Positions 25,527-34,227 of a stretch of 64,000 bases of DNA are shown piece after piece (position 1 is the first letter of the stretch; every line of letters begins with the position of its first letter). The notes beneath the pieces were generated by a model that saw only the letters and a list, made by a program, of their open reading frames with translations, made no database searches and was not told the origin of the DNA. The stretch comes from Clostridiales bacterium. GTDB lineage: Bacteria; Bacillota; Clostridia; Lachnospirales; Lachnospiraceae. The stretch spans positions 1-64,000 of the forward strand of contig JAJQEU010000120.1 of the NCBI GenBank assembly GCA_021201535.1, given 5' to 3'. The translations under genes and the position numbers were made by a program.

Positions 25527-27794
25527 TCAGAATCCGTTCATCGGATTAAAATCAAACTGCACCGCTGCCTTCCGGAACGCGTCGTGATCCCTCATGAAAG
25601 CATCCAGATCATTTTTCAGACTGACCAGCCTTTCATAATCCGCGCCTTTCACATAGATCACTTTTCTGTATCTGTCATTAATTTTGGAAACTGCTGCGTC
25701 CGCGGGACCGATGATCTGTATTTTTTCAGAGTCCATTCCCGCAGGGCCGCCTTCCCTGTCCTCCCCTGTTTTTTCCAATAACCTGTATTGTAACACAAAA
25801 GCTGCCCGGCTGACTACCTTTTCCTGCTCAGAAGTGATATATATCACCATCATATTCCAGACAGGAGGATAATTCATCAGCGTGCGAAACTGTATTTCCT
25901 GTTCATAGAACTGCCTGTAATCCTGCGAAGCGGCCGCCACGACAGCGAAGTGTTCCGGCTGATAGGTCTGAATCACGACCTCTCCCTGTCTATTTCCCCG
26001 TCCCGCGCGGCCCGCCGCCTGTGTCAGAAGCTGGAAGGTGCGCTCAGACGCACGGTAATCACTGACGTGAAGGGACAGATCCGCCGCCAGCACACCGACA
26101 AGAGTTACATTCGGGAAATCATGTCCTTTGACGATCATCTGCGTTCCGATCAGAATATCCGCCTCCTGATTGGCAAAGGCGGAAAGGATTCTTTCGTATC
26201 CGTCCTTCTGCCGCGTTGTGTCCAGATCCATGCGAAGGACTCCGGCCTCCGGAAACTGCTTGCGGATATAGTTTTCGATCTTCTGTGTCCCGGCACGGAA
26301 CTCACCGATATAAGGGGACCCGCACTCCGGGCAGGTATGTATCATAGGCTGTTCATAACCGCAGTAATGACACACCAGCCGCCCGTCCCTGTGCAGATGC
26401 AGGGAAACATCACAGTGCGGACATTTAATACAAAAACCGCAGCTTCTGCATGACACAAAACCGGCCATGCCTCTGCGATTCAGAAACAGCATGATCTGCT
26501 CCTTTTTCTTCAGCCGGTCTTCCATAAGTCCGCGAAGTCTTTCGCTCAGGATGGAACGGTTTCCCTTTCTCAATTCTGCCCTCAGATCCTCCGTATATAC
26601 CTTCGGCAGGCTGCGGCCGCTGACTCTCTGATCCATCTCATAAAGCCGATATTCGCCGGATTTTGCTTTCGCGTAGCTCTCCACAGACGGAGTGGCCGAG
26701 CCGAGCACAACGGTCGCGCCGCCAAGATCCGCCCGCGCGATCGCCGTCTCCCGCGCGTGATAGCAGGGCACGTTCTCACTCTTGTAGGACGCTTCATGCT
26801 CCTCATCAATGATGATAAATCCCAGGTTGGAAAACGGCGTAAACAACGCGGACCTCGGACCGATCATCACATCCAGTTCCCCGTTTTTCGCCCGTTCATA
26901 CTGGTCAAAGCGCTCCCCCGCGGACATTCTCGAATGAAGAATGGAAACACGGTCTCCGAAATGATTGTAAAACCGCACCACGGTCTGGAATGTCAGGGCA
27001 ATCTCCGGGATCAGCACAATCGCCTGTTTTCCCTCCCGCACGACTGCCTCGATCAGTTCCATGTAAACCTCTGTCTTCCCGCTCCCCGTCACGCCGTGAA
27101 TCAGACAGGTTCTGCGGTCGCCGGCCCGCCGGTGCGACAGGATATCATCAGCGATCTGCCGCTGCACGGAATTGAGCTGTACAGTTTTTCCCTGTTTTTT
27201 CATCTGATCCAGCGGATTGCGCCAGGCCCGGATATGCTCCACCCGGATATACTGTTTCTCCTCCATGGCACGGATGACGGCCGCCGTTACATTCAGCTTC
27301 GCGGTCACCGTCCCGTAAGGAAGCGGAGACTGATCGATCAGAGCCGCCAGCAGACGTGCCCTGGCTGTCTGATGCTTTCTCTCACATTCGGCCAGCTGAT
27401 TCTCAGCCTGTTCTTCGTTCATGGCAAGATGTACCAGACGCTCCTCTTTTTTCTCTGTCTTTTTCTTCACCGGAAGAACCGTCTTCAGCGCCTGGTTCAT
27501 GGTGCCGCCGAAATGCTCCCGCATCCATGCCGCCAGCACAACCAGCTGTGCTTCGATCGGAATGCCATCTGTCACGACCGACGCGATTTCCTTGGTGCGC
27601 GCCGTGTCAAACTCCGGCGTGTCCGTCACCTCGACCACGTAACCGCGCGTCATGCGGTCGCCCCGGCCGAAAGGGACATACACGAGGACGCCCGGATAAA
27701 TTTTGCTTTGAAGAGAATCCGGAATTCGGTACTGAAATGTCTTATCTAATTTGAAGATGGAAATATCTATGATTATATTGGCAAATTTTTTCAT
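25527..27794 (-). CDS. priA: Primosomal replication restart helicase PriA
   Basis: A 755-aa superfamily 2 DNA helicase that recognises stalled forks and reloads the replisome. An N-terminal DNA-binding region (about 1-115) precedes the helicase core with Walker A GVTGSGKTEVY near 237 and the DEEH box in IIDEEHEASYKSE near 326. A zinc region with eight cysteines (CRSCGFCIKCPHC through CPECG) lies near 455-500. Length is normal. The start ATG at 27794 lacks a clear Shine-Dalgarno (GATAAATAAAC precedes it), which is unusual in this window. It is the first gene of the conserved priA-def-fmt block and is preceded by a 10-pair inverted repeat. Confidence 0.96.
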   Translation of the reverse strand: MKKFANIIIDISIFKLDKTFQYRIPDSLQSKIYPGVLVYVPFGRGDRMTRGYVVEVTDTPEFDTARTKEIASVVTDGIPIEAQLVVLAAWMREHFGGTMNQALKTVLPVKKKTEKKEERLVHLAMNEEQAENQLAECERKHQTARARLLAALIDQSPLPYGTVTAKLNVTAAVIRAMEEKQYIRVEHIRAWRNPLDQMKKQGKTVQLNSVQRQIADDILSHRRAGDRRTCLIHGVTGSGKTEVYMELIEAVVREGKQAIVLIPEIALTFQTVVRFYNHFGDRVSILHSRMSAGERFDQYERAKNGELDVMIGPRSALFTPFSNLGFIIIDEEHEASYKSENVPCYHARETAIARADLGGATVVLGSATPSVESYAKAKSGEYRLYEMDQRVSGRSLPKVYTEDLRAELRKGNRSILSERLRGLMEDRLKKKEQIMLFLNRRGMAGFVSCRSCGFCIKCPHCDVSLHLHRDGRLVCHYCGYEQPMIHTCPECGSPYIGEFRAGTQKIENYIRKQFPEAGVLRMDLDTTRQKDGYERILSAFANQEADILIGTQMIVKGHDFPNVTLVGVLAADLSLHVSDYRASERTFQLLTQAAGRAGRGNRQGEVVIQTYQPEHFAVVAAASQDYRQFYEQEIQFRTLMNYPPVWNMMVIYITSEQEKVVSRAAFVLQYRLLEKTGEDREGGPAGMDSEKIQIIGPADAAVSKINDRYRKVIYVKGADYERLVSLKNDLDAFMRDHDAFRKAAVQFDFNPMNGF

Positions 27795-27818
27795 GTTTAT
27801 TTATCATTGCTCATGCTA

Positions 27819-27853
27819 AGGAACTGTTCAAAAATAACTTTTAAACAGTTCCT
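27819..27853. repeat. Inverted repeat GGAACTGTT between greA and priA
   Basis: AGGAACTGTT and AACAGTTCCT form a perfect ten-pair stem around CAAAAATAACTTTTA. One arm touches the greA stop codon. No U-tract follows. A closely related sequence (AAGGAACTGTTCAGAAATAACTTT) lies at 38496, so this belongs to a dispersed family. Confidence 0.7.
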
Positions 27854-28355
27854 AATATCTTCTCAACCCGATCGTTCCGTCGTCCTCCGTATTCTCGATG
27901 GAACGAATCGTCACGTAATATCCCGCCTGTTCACTGACCTTTACGTAGACCCTCTCCCCGGCCTTATGCCCGAGGACTGCCTTCCCGAGAGGAGACTCGT
28001 TGGAAATCCACCGCTTCATGGAATTGGCGCGGACTGTGGTGACAATGGTATATTCTTCCTCCTCGTCCTCCTCCTCAAACCAGAGAACGACCTTATTGTT
28101 CATTCCCGCCTCGTCTGTCTTCGATTCGTCGGAGATGACCACAGCGGTTTTGATCATCCGCTCCAGATACCGGATACGCTTTTCATTCTCATTCTTGAAC
28201 TGCTTTGCCGCCTTATACTCAAAATTTTCACTGAGGTCTCCCTGGGCGCGGGCTTCCTTTACCGCGTCAAGCGCCTCTTTGCGGACGATGAGCTTCCGGT
28301 GCTCGATTTCCTCCTCCATGCGCTCAATGTCCTTCTGTGTCACTTTGTCGTACAT
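27852..28355 (-). CDS. greA: Transcription elongation factor GreA
   Basis: A 167-aa factor that rescues backtracked RNA polymerase by stimulating transcript cleavage. The N-terminal coiled coil carries the tip motif as GDLSENFEYKAAK near residues 40-52, with the acidic residues that coordinate Mg in the polymerase active site. The C-terminal FKBP-like domain contains an acidic stretch (EEEDEEEEY) near 94-102 that makes it slightly longer than usual. The track start is seven codons early. The ATG at 28355 has AAAGAGG upstream. It lies between the carboxyltransferase set and priA; the operon link is unclear. Confidence 0.92.
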   Translation of the reverse strand: MYDKVTQKDIERMEEEIEHRKLIVRKEALDAVKEARAQGDLSENFEYKAAKQFKNENEKRIRYLERMIKTAVVISDESKTDEAGMNNKVVLWFEEEDEEEEYTIVTTVRANSMKRWISNESPLGKAVLGHKAGERVYVKVSEQAGYYVTIRSIENTEDDGTIGLRRY

Positions 28356-28401
28356 ATATATCCTCTTTCCATTCATTCCGTCACATCATCCGCCCTTCGG
28401 G

Positions 28402-29811
28402 TCACACCGGATATGCTCCATGTTCCGTGTCCGCCAGCTCCGGGTCCACGCCGGTCTGCTGTGCCGCGCGGAACTTAAAGAAATCCATTGCCTGTACGGG
28501 GAACAGGGCATAGGAGAGTACATCCTCATCCTGCTGCTTCCACGCTTTCATCTCGTCCTCCAGCTTTTCAAGCTGGGGCTCGATGAGATCGGCGGGTCTG
28601 CAGGTGATCGCCTGATCCTGCTCCGATCCGAGAACCTTCTCCACGACCTCCGGATCAAACGGCTTCACCGTCTGACCGTACCGGCCGAGCAGGATCCCCC
28701 GGGTTTCCTTCGTCGCCACCTTATATCTCTCGCCCATGAGCACATTCAAAACAGCCTGCGTCCCCACGATCTGGCTGGAAGGCGTCACCAGAGGCGGCTC
28801 GCCGAGATCTCTGCGAACACGGGGAATCTCCTGTAAAACTTCTTCGAACTTATCCTCGGCGTTCTGCTCCTTTAACTGGGAAACCATGTTTGAAAGCATG
28901 CCGCCCGGTACCTGATAGCGCAGTGTATTGATATCCACGCCCAGAACCCTGGTGCTCAAAAGCCCGCTTGCCAGCGCCTCCTCGCGGATCGGCGTAAAAT
29001 ACTCACAGATCTTTGCGAGAAGCTCCTGATCCAGTCCGGTATCGTAAGGCGTCCCCCGGAATGTCTCAACCATCACCTCAGTGGCCGGCTGGGATGTGCC
29101 CAGAGCCATCGGTGAGATGGCCGTATCGATCACATCACAGCCTGCCTCCACGGCCTTCATGCAGCTCATGGAGGCGACGCCGCTCGTGTAATGCGTGTGA
29201 AGCTCAATGGGAAGGCTGACATTCTCTTTCAGAGCACCGACCAGCCGTTCAGCCTCGTAGGGAACCAGCAGTCCGGCCATATCCTTGATGCAGATGGAAT
29301 CCGCTCCCATATCTTCAATGCGCTTCGCTACATCGACCCAGTAATCCGGCGTATATGCGTCGCCCAGCGTATAAGACAGCGCAATCTGCGAATGCCCCTT
29401 TTCCCGCCGGCACGCGTCCACCGCCGTCTTTAAGTTTCTCAGGTCATTCAGGCAGTCAAAAATCCGGATAATGTCAATCCCGTTCGCTATGGATTTCTGC
29501 ACAAAATACTCTACGACGTCATCAGCATAGTGATTATAGCCCAGAATATTCTGGCCGCGGAACAGCATCTGCAGTTTTGTATTTTTAAATCCATCCCTGA
29601 ATTTCCGGAGACGTTCCCACGGATCCTCTTTCAGGAAGCGCAGGGAGGCGTCGAATGTAGCCCCGCCCCAACATTCCACCGCATGATAGCCGACCCGGTC
29701 CATCTGATCAATGATCGGCAGCATCTGCTCCGTCGTCATCCGGGTCGCCATCAGGGACTGGTGCGCGTCCCGCAGCACTGTCTCCGTTATCTTTAAAGGT
29801 CTTTTCTCCAT
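28402..29811 (-). CDS. Pyruvate/oxaloacetate carboxyltransferase subunit (OadA / transcarboxylase 5S type)
   Basis: A 469-aa HMGL-like barrel carboxyltransferase that moves CO2 between biotin and pyruvate/oxaloacetate. Family signatures: RDAHQSLMATRM near 14-25, ECWGGATFDASLRFL near 46-60, and the metal-ligand ELHTHYTSG near 203. The biotin-facing conserved carboxylase domain follows. It ends before any biotinyl domain, unlike full OadA or PycB (about 590 aa); the carrier is encoded separately by the next gene upstream. Start: ATG at 29811 with GAAAGG upstream. It is last in a four-gene set with a carboxyltransferase, a small OadG-like protein and the carrier. No OadB-type sodium pump gene lies here. 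Confidence 0.88.
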   Translation of the reverse strand: MEKRPLKITETVLRDAHQSLMATRMTTEQMLPIIDQMDRVGYHAVECWGGATFDASLRFLKEDPWERLRKFRDGFKNTKLQMLFRGQNILGYNHYADDVVEYFVQKSIANGIDIIRIFDCLNDLRNLKTAVDACRREKGHSQIALSYTLGDAYTPDYWVDVAKRIEDMGADSICIKDMAGLLVPYEAERLVGALKENVSLPIELHTHYTSGVASMSCMKAVEAGCDVIDTAISPMALGTSQPATEVMVETFRGTPYDTGLDQELLAKICEYFTPIREEALASGLLSTRVLGVDINTLRYQVPGGMLSNMVSQLKEQNAEDKFEEVLQEIPRVRRDLGEPPLVTPSSQIVGTQAVLNVLMGERYKVATKETRGILLGRYGQTVKPFDPEVVEKVLGSEQDQAITCRPADLIEPQLEKLEDEMKAWKQQDEDVLSYALFPVQAMDFFKFRAAQQTGVDPELADTEHGAYPV

Positions 29812-29864
29812 ACCCTTTTCCTTTCTTTTGAAACAGCTGTCCGTGCAGCGATTTTAAATGGACT

Positions 29865-29905
29865 TTTCCTCGTAATTGTGAAGGTACTGAACAGTTACGA
29901 GGAAA
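29865..29905. repeat. Dispersed palindrome, copy A
   Basis: TTTCCTCGTAATTGT pairs with ACAGTTACGAGGAAA (15 pairs including one G-T) around GAAGGTACTGA. The core matches, in reverse orientation, the elements at 51069 and 56649. It sits directly after the biotin carrier stop codon, inside an operon. Confidence 0.8.
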
Positions 29906-30433
29906 CTAATTCATCGTAGCCAGGACTTCTCCGGCAGCGACAGACTGCCCCTTTTCTATATGGATACTCGCCAGCGTCCCGTCCTGCGGAGCCACGACCG
30001 GTGTCTCCATCTTCATGATCTCCAGAATGACAACCGGATCCCCCTTTGACACAGACATGCCGACGGTTGCCGCTATGTCGACAACCTTTCCGGCTGCGCC
30101 GGCCGTGATGGCAACCGCGCCGACCTCTGCCGCCAATGCTGTCGATGCCGGTTGGTCGGTTGGCGACGGGACAGCCCCTCCTGCCGCCATAGTCCCGCCG
30201 ACAGCCGATGAGCCGGCTCCCCCGACGACTGCCGCAGTCCTTCCGGCCGCTGATGACGGTCTTCCTTCTGCCGCCGACACCGGCATACCTCCCGAAACCG
30301 GTGACGATGTCATTCCCGGAACAGATGCCGGCATTCGCCCCGAAACGGCCGCTGAAGCAGGCGCCATACCTGTCGTCTCCTCCACCGTGACATCATATAC
30401 ATTCCCGTTTACCGTAATCGTATAACTCTTCAT
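29906..30433 (-). CDS. Biotin carboxyl carrier protein of the decarboxylase/transcarboxylase set
   Basis: A 175-aa carrier. The first 12 residues (YTITVNGNVYDVTVEE) match the usual OadA/GcdC-type carrier opening. A long Ala/Gly/Pro/Ser-rich flexible linker follows. The biotinyl domain then covers about residues 103-175, with the modified lysine in ILEIMKMETPV (MKM motif) near 141. It swings carboxybiotin between the barrel subunit and the acyl-CoA carboxyltransferase. The linker is unusually long and repetitive (GGMPVSAAEGRPSSAAGRT). Start: ATG at 30433 with AGGAGG upstream. Family certain; exact complex inferred from neighbours. Confidence 0.9.
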   Translation of the reverse strand: MKSYTITVNGNVYDVTVEETTGMAPASAAVSGRMPASVPGMTSSPVSGGMPVSAAEGRPSSAAGRTAAVVGGAGSSAVGGTMAAGGAVPSPTDQPASTALAAEVGAVAITAGAAGKVVDIAATVGMSVSKGDPVVILEIMKMETPVVAPQDGTLASIHIEKGQSVAAGEVLATMN

Positions 30434-30472
30434 ATCCGCAATCCTCCTGTCTGACAGAATTCCCTTTATTAT

Positions 30473-30778
30473 CTATGTGCGCTTTCGAATCGTCCTCACC
30501 ACAAACCCATCCGGGGGTATCTGCTCACTCGCCGCTATGGCCGCTGCGATCACCGCAACCAGCTCCGTATCATCCGGCTGCGCTGCCGCAGATACCGGTG
30601 CACCGGACAGATCCGGCTCTTTTTCCGCAAAAGATCCTGTCGACCGGTCCGCGTCCGGCGCCTTCGGTGAGTCTGATTCCGATGCCGCCGCCTCATCCGT
30701 CGAAGCATCACTTTTCGGTTTTTGAAACAGCGGAGCCCCGGAAAACCAGACATTCCCTGTTTTTATAAATTTTTTCAT
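30473..30778 (-). CDS. Small OadG/MmdE-like subunit without membrane helix
   Basis: A 101-aa protein. The C-terminal 30 residues (DTELVAVIAAAIAASE, then GFVVRTIRKR) match the conserved tail of sodium-pump decarboxylase gamma/delta subunits (OadG, MmdD) and the short MmdE. OadG and MmdD start with a transmembrane helix. Here the N terminus (MKKFIKTGNVWFSGAPLF) is short and polar, and no helix-coding sequence precedes it, because the carboxyltransferase stop is only 95 bases away. The middle is a low-complexity Ser/Asp/Ala linker. It probably helps assemble the carrier and barrel subunits. Start: ATG at 30778 with a weak ribosome binding site. Confidence 0.7.
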   Translation of the reverse strand: MKKFIKTGNVWFSGAPLFQKPKSDASTDEAAASESDSPKAPDADRSTGSFAEKEPDLSGAPVSAAAQPDDTELVAVIAAAIAASEQIPPDGFVVRTIRKRT

Positions 30779-30873
30779 TTTATCATCACCATTTCCTGCC
30801 TCATGCTTTTTTTAACATAAGAAACTGTTCCGTCGTCCGGTTTTCCGGTTATGATCTGATCATGTATCTGTAT

Positions 30874-32244
30874 TTACAGCATGGAAAATGCCATGATCAG
30901 ATGTTTTCTGGTGTCCTTCGGCTCGATGACGCTGTCAATGAGACCGTGTGCCGCCGCCGACCGGACAGAATTCTGCCTGGCCTCATAAGCAGCCGCCTGC
31001 GCATCCCGCTCCGGATTCCCCGAAAACAGAATATTCGCCGCTTTCTCAGCCTCCATCATGCCGACCTTCACCGAATCCCAGGCCAGTGTCAGACAGGAAC
31101 CGTTTTTTTGCGGTTTCGTGTTCATCGCCACATAAGCGCTGCCGTAGGTATCGCCGACGATCAGATTTACTCTCGCTCCGGAAAGCTCCGCCAGCGCCCG
31201 CATCATCCGTGTCAGAGCTGCCGGCAGACTCCGCTCCGTCTCCTCCTGCGCGGCAAAACCGTCCGCCGCGGCAACCGTGAGAACCGGCACAGACATTTTG
31301 GAACAGAAGGAAAGAAACTCCGCCGCCTTCCCGCAGCCGCCCGCCGTCAATCCTTTCGGAAGCTCCTGTTCGATATTTCCCTGCCCGTCGAAGACAGCCT
31401 GAGCATTGCCGACCACACCGGTCAGTATACCGTTGAGTCTCAGAAAACCCGTCACCATTTCCGGACAGTAATCCGGACGTATCTCAAAAAATTCACGGAA
31501 ATCACCGCATTCGCGCAGCATTGCCCTGGTATTCACATGTTCCGTGCCCGTTCCGAACGGGATATGGCGATTCAGTTCCTCCATATCACAGCTTCCGTAC
31601 TCCGAATCCTCAAAAAGCGAGACCAGTAAGCGGATCCTCCCGATCACCTCATCCTCCGTCTCCAGAACCTCCGCCTGACCGGAAACCGTATTCTGGTACA
31701 CGGCGGACGAAAACTCACGCGCCATCACGGCGTTATCCCGGATGGTGTGGGGCGCGTTCACAAACATATCCGCCGAGGCCGACATAAATGTAAAATCACT
31801 CAGTGCGGGAATCAGCGTCATGCCGCCGGCACAGACACCGAACACGCCGCTGACCGTCAGCAGTCTGCCGAAGCATTCCATCTGTTTCGCAAGGACTCTG
31901 CCGAATCCGTCCAGCGCGTCCACCGACTCCTCCAGGCGGAAACCGCCGCAGTCAAGCAGGCCGATCACCGGCGCTCTGCTCCGCATCGCCTTATCATATA
32001 AATCCGCAATCTTTTTCGCGTGCATCTCGCCCATCGTTCCGTTCAGCACATCCCGATTCTGGCTGTAGACAAACACAGGTATCCCCTCAATCTGTCCGTA
32101 ACCCGTGATGACGCCGTCCGACGGTTCCGACGGATGCTTCAGGGAAAAATCTGTGCTGCGCGCGGATACAGAAGCACCCAGCTCGATAAAACTGCCTTCA
32201 TCCAACAGCTTTTCCAGACGCTCCATCGCTTTACTTTCTGCCAT
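30874..32244 (-). CDS. Acyl-CoA carboxyltransferase subunit (MmdA/PccB/12S-like)
   Basis: A 456-aa crotonase-fold carboxyltransferase of the propionyl-CoA carboxylase beta / MmdA / transcarboxylase 12S family. It moves CO2 between biotin and an acyl-CoA. The N-terminal half has SDGVITGYGQIEG near 42 and an oxyanion-type glycine pair in GVFGVCAGG near 138. The C-terminal half has the family end with an AYVAMNTK segment. It is about 50 residues shorter than typical members and divergent. The track start is 21 codons early. The ATG at 32244 has AAGGAGG upstream. First gene of the carboxyltransferase set; substrate (malonyl-, methylmalonyl- or other CoA) not determinable. Confidence 0.82.
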   Translation of the reverse strand: MAESKAMERLEKLLDEGSFIELGASVSARSTDFSLKHPSEPSDGVITGYGQIEGIPVFVYSQNRDVLNGTMGEMHAKKIADLYDKAMRSRAPVIGLLDCGGFRLEESVDALDGFGRVLAKQMECFGRLLTVSGVFGVCAGGMTLIPALSDFTFMSASADMFVNAPHTIRDNAVMAREFSSAVYQNTVSGQAEVLETEDEVIGRIRLLVSLFEDSEYGSCDMEELNRHIPFGTGTEHVNTRAMLRECGDFREFFEIRPDYCPEMVTGFLRLNGILTGVVGNAQAVFDGQGNIEQELPKGLTAGGCGKAAEFLSFCSKMSVPVLTVAAADGFAAQEETERSLPAALTRMMRALAELSGARVNLIVGDTYGSAYVAMNTKPQKNGSCLTLAWDSVKVGMMEAEKAANILFSGNPERDAQAAAYEARQNSVRSAAAHGLIDSVIEPKDTRKHLIMAFSML

Positions 32245-32321
32245 GCCATATGCCTCCTTAAAAAAAGGACAATTCAACCTGCGCTGACACTGTCCTCTCT
32301 GTCTCATGTAAGATGGTTGTG

Positions 32322-32846
32322 TTATTTTCCGGGATATATGATCACCGAATCCACATCATAACTCTGCAGGCGTTCCCTGCCCTTCAGGCCGGCCAGTTCC
32401 ATCAGAAAAAGAACCTTGACAACCTCTCCGCCGAGCGCTTCCACCAGCCGGATGCTGGCCTCAATCGTGCCTCCGGTCGCCATCAGGTCATCCACAACCA
32501 CGACCTTCTGTCCCGGGCGAATGGCATCCCTGTGGATCTCGACCTCGGCTGTGCCGTACTCCAGCTCATATTCCTGTGAGAGCGTCTCACAGGGAAGCTT
32601 GCCCTTCTTGCGGACCAGAACAAAACCCTTTCCGAAATCCTTCGCGATCGGCGCGCCGAACACAAAACCGCGCGATTCCGCCCCGACAACCACATCAAAA
32701 TCAACACCGTCCAGAAACGCCTCCATCCCATTGATCGCCAGTGCAAACCCATCCGGATCCTGAATGACCGACGTAATATCGCGGAATATAATCCCGGGTT
32801 CCGGAAAATCCGGAATACTTCTCACATAATCCTCTACTTTTTTCAT
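32322..32846 (-). CDS. apt: Adenine phosphoribosyltransferase
   Basis: A 174-aa purine salvage enzyme that makes AMP from adenine and PRPP. The PRPP-binding motif is VVVVDDLMATGGT near residues 119-131, and GIIFRDITSVIQDP near 18-31 is the usual Apt N-terminal block. Length is normal. The track start is 11 codons early; the ATG at 32846 has GAGGAG upstream. It lies directly upstream of the carboxyltransferase gene (77 bases) and may share its transcript. In many Firmicutes apt lies near relA; that is not the case here. Confidence 0.96.
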   Translation of the reverse strand: MKKVEDYVRSIPDFPEPGIIFRDITSVIQDPDGFALAINGMEAFLDGVDFDVVVGAESRGFVFGAPIAKDFGKGFVLVRKKGKLPCETLSQEYELEYGTAEVEIHRDAIRPGQKVVVVDDLMATGGTIEASIRLVEALGGEVVKVLFLMELAGLKGRERLQSYDVDSVIIYPGK

Positions 32847-32956
32847 GATGCTTCTCCTCATATCTGGCAAAATACACAATCTCTGCTTCTGACGAGTATA
32901 TCATGAAACTCATGCTCCTGCAAACAAAATCGAATCCCGTTTTTAACGTGATCGCC

Positions 32957-34156
32957 TCACTCAAAAAAATCATTCCCTTCCGAGCGAATTTCTTCTGTCA
33001 AAAGCGTTCCGTCATCGTCAAAAGATGCCCCGCCGAGCGACTCTGAATATTCATTCACCAGATCAATGATATTCTGTTTCGTATCCCCGGACGCCACTGT
33101 CGGCTGATAATCATTATAACTGCCGGTCGAACTCAGACGGCAGGGGATGATAGAAGCGTCTGTCACATCTGTCTGTACCTCACCGTCTATAATCGTAAAT
33201 GTCTGCTGAAAGATCATAGTATTCTTGTCCGACGGATTTTTATTTCCGCCGAAGCAGAAATTCCCCAGACTGTAGCAGATGATCTTTCCCTCATATACCT
33301 CAACGCCCTGCAACACATGCGGATGATTGCCGATGATAAGATCCGCGCCCGCGTCGATCAGACTGTGCGCCGTCGTCTGCTGATACTCATTCGGGTAATA
33401 CTCCTGTTCGATGCCCCAGTGGCAGCAGGCGATCACCAGTTCCGCGCCCTCATCCCGCAGAGCCTGAATCTCTTCCTTCATCGTATCCAGCTTTTCCTGC
33501 GACTGTGACAGAAGGCTTGCCGAGACAATGCCGACCTTCACGCCGTCCTCCGTGACAAACATTCCCTCCTGCCCGGAATAAGCATAGGTAATCCCGGCGT
33601 CTGAAAGAACCTGCTTCGTCTCCTGAAACCCCTCCTCACCATAGTCATAGGTATGGTTGTTTCCCATCGAGCAGGCCTCCACCGAGCTGCCGGTCAGAAT
33701 ACCCACATACTCCGGAGAGCCCTTCAGGTTAAACGTCTTCTCCACCCGCTCGGTCGCGTCGGACAGGACACATTCCAGATTCACGATCGTCAGGTCGTCC
33801 TCCTCAAAAATGTCCCGGACACCGTCAAAAAAGTAATCTTCACCATAAGAATCATAGTAAGCGTTAAAAGAGCCGTCATAGCTCTGTGTCTGCGTCACAC
33901 CCAGCGTGCAGTCCCCCGTCGCTGTGATCGTTACCGTCTTTGTCACCGTATCCGGTATAACTCCGGTGATCTCAGTCGTCTCCGAACCAACGTTATCCGT
34001 GTCTGTCTCCTGCGCATCCTCATCCTGCCGGGCAGGCAGCTCTTCACCGGAAACCGCGGAGTCATCCGCATCCGTCCCCTGACTCCCACAGCCGGATACC
34101 AGCAGCATTCCGACTGTGCATAACGCCAGCACACACATCATCGCTCTCTTTCTCAT
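32957..34156 (-). CDS. CapA-family lipoprotein (PGA_cap metallophosphatase fold)
   Basis: A 399-aa extracytoplasmic lipoprotein. The signal peptide ends at LLVSGC (Cys near 23). An acidic linker then precedes the CapA/PgsA-type domain related to calcineurin-like phosphatases. Visible blocks are TATGDCTLGVTQ near 80, VNLECVLSD near 124, the metal-site-like MGNNHTYDYG near 162, and NHPHVLQGVEVYEGK near 276. Family members act in poly-gamma-glutamate synthesis or capsule-related steps, but most isolated clostridial copies are uncharacterised, and there are no pgsBC genes here. Start: ATG at 34156 with GGGGGAA upstream. Confidence 0.88.
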   Translation of the reverse strand: MRKRAMMCVLALCTVGMLLVSGCGSQGTDADDSAVSGEELPARQDEDAQETDTDNVGSETTEITGVIPDTVTKTVTITATGDCTLGVTQTQSYDGSFNAYYDSYGEDYFFDGVRDIFEEDDLTIVNLECVLSDATERVEKTFNLKGSPEYVGILTGSSVEACSMGNNHTYDYGEEGFQETKQVLSDAGITYAYSGQEGMFVTEDGVKVGIVSASLLSQSQEKLDTMKEEIQALRDEGAELVIACCHWGIEQEYYPNEYQQTTAHSLIDAGADLIIGNHPHVLQGVEVYEGKIICYSLGNFCFGGNKNPSDKNTMIFQQTFTIIDGEVQTDVTDASIIPCRLSSTGSYNDYQPTVASGDTKQNIIDLVNEYSESLGGASFDDDGTLLTEEIRSEGNDFFE

Positions 34157-34227
34157 ATGTAATTCCCCCATTTCTGTGGCTCTTATCGCGGAATATGGAC
34201 GGATTTCCTGTATTGAAGAAAAATGTC

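Noticed and set aside
28402-30778. Complete sodium-pumping oxaloacetate decarboxylase
   Set aside because: The multi-pass OadB beta subunit is missing and the OadG-like protein has no membrane helix, so a sodium pump cannot be assembled from these genes alone.
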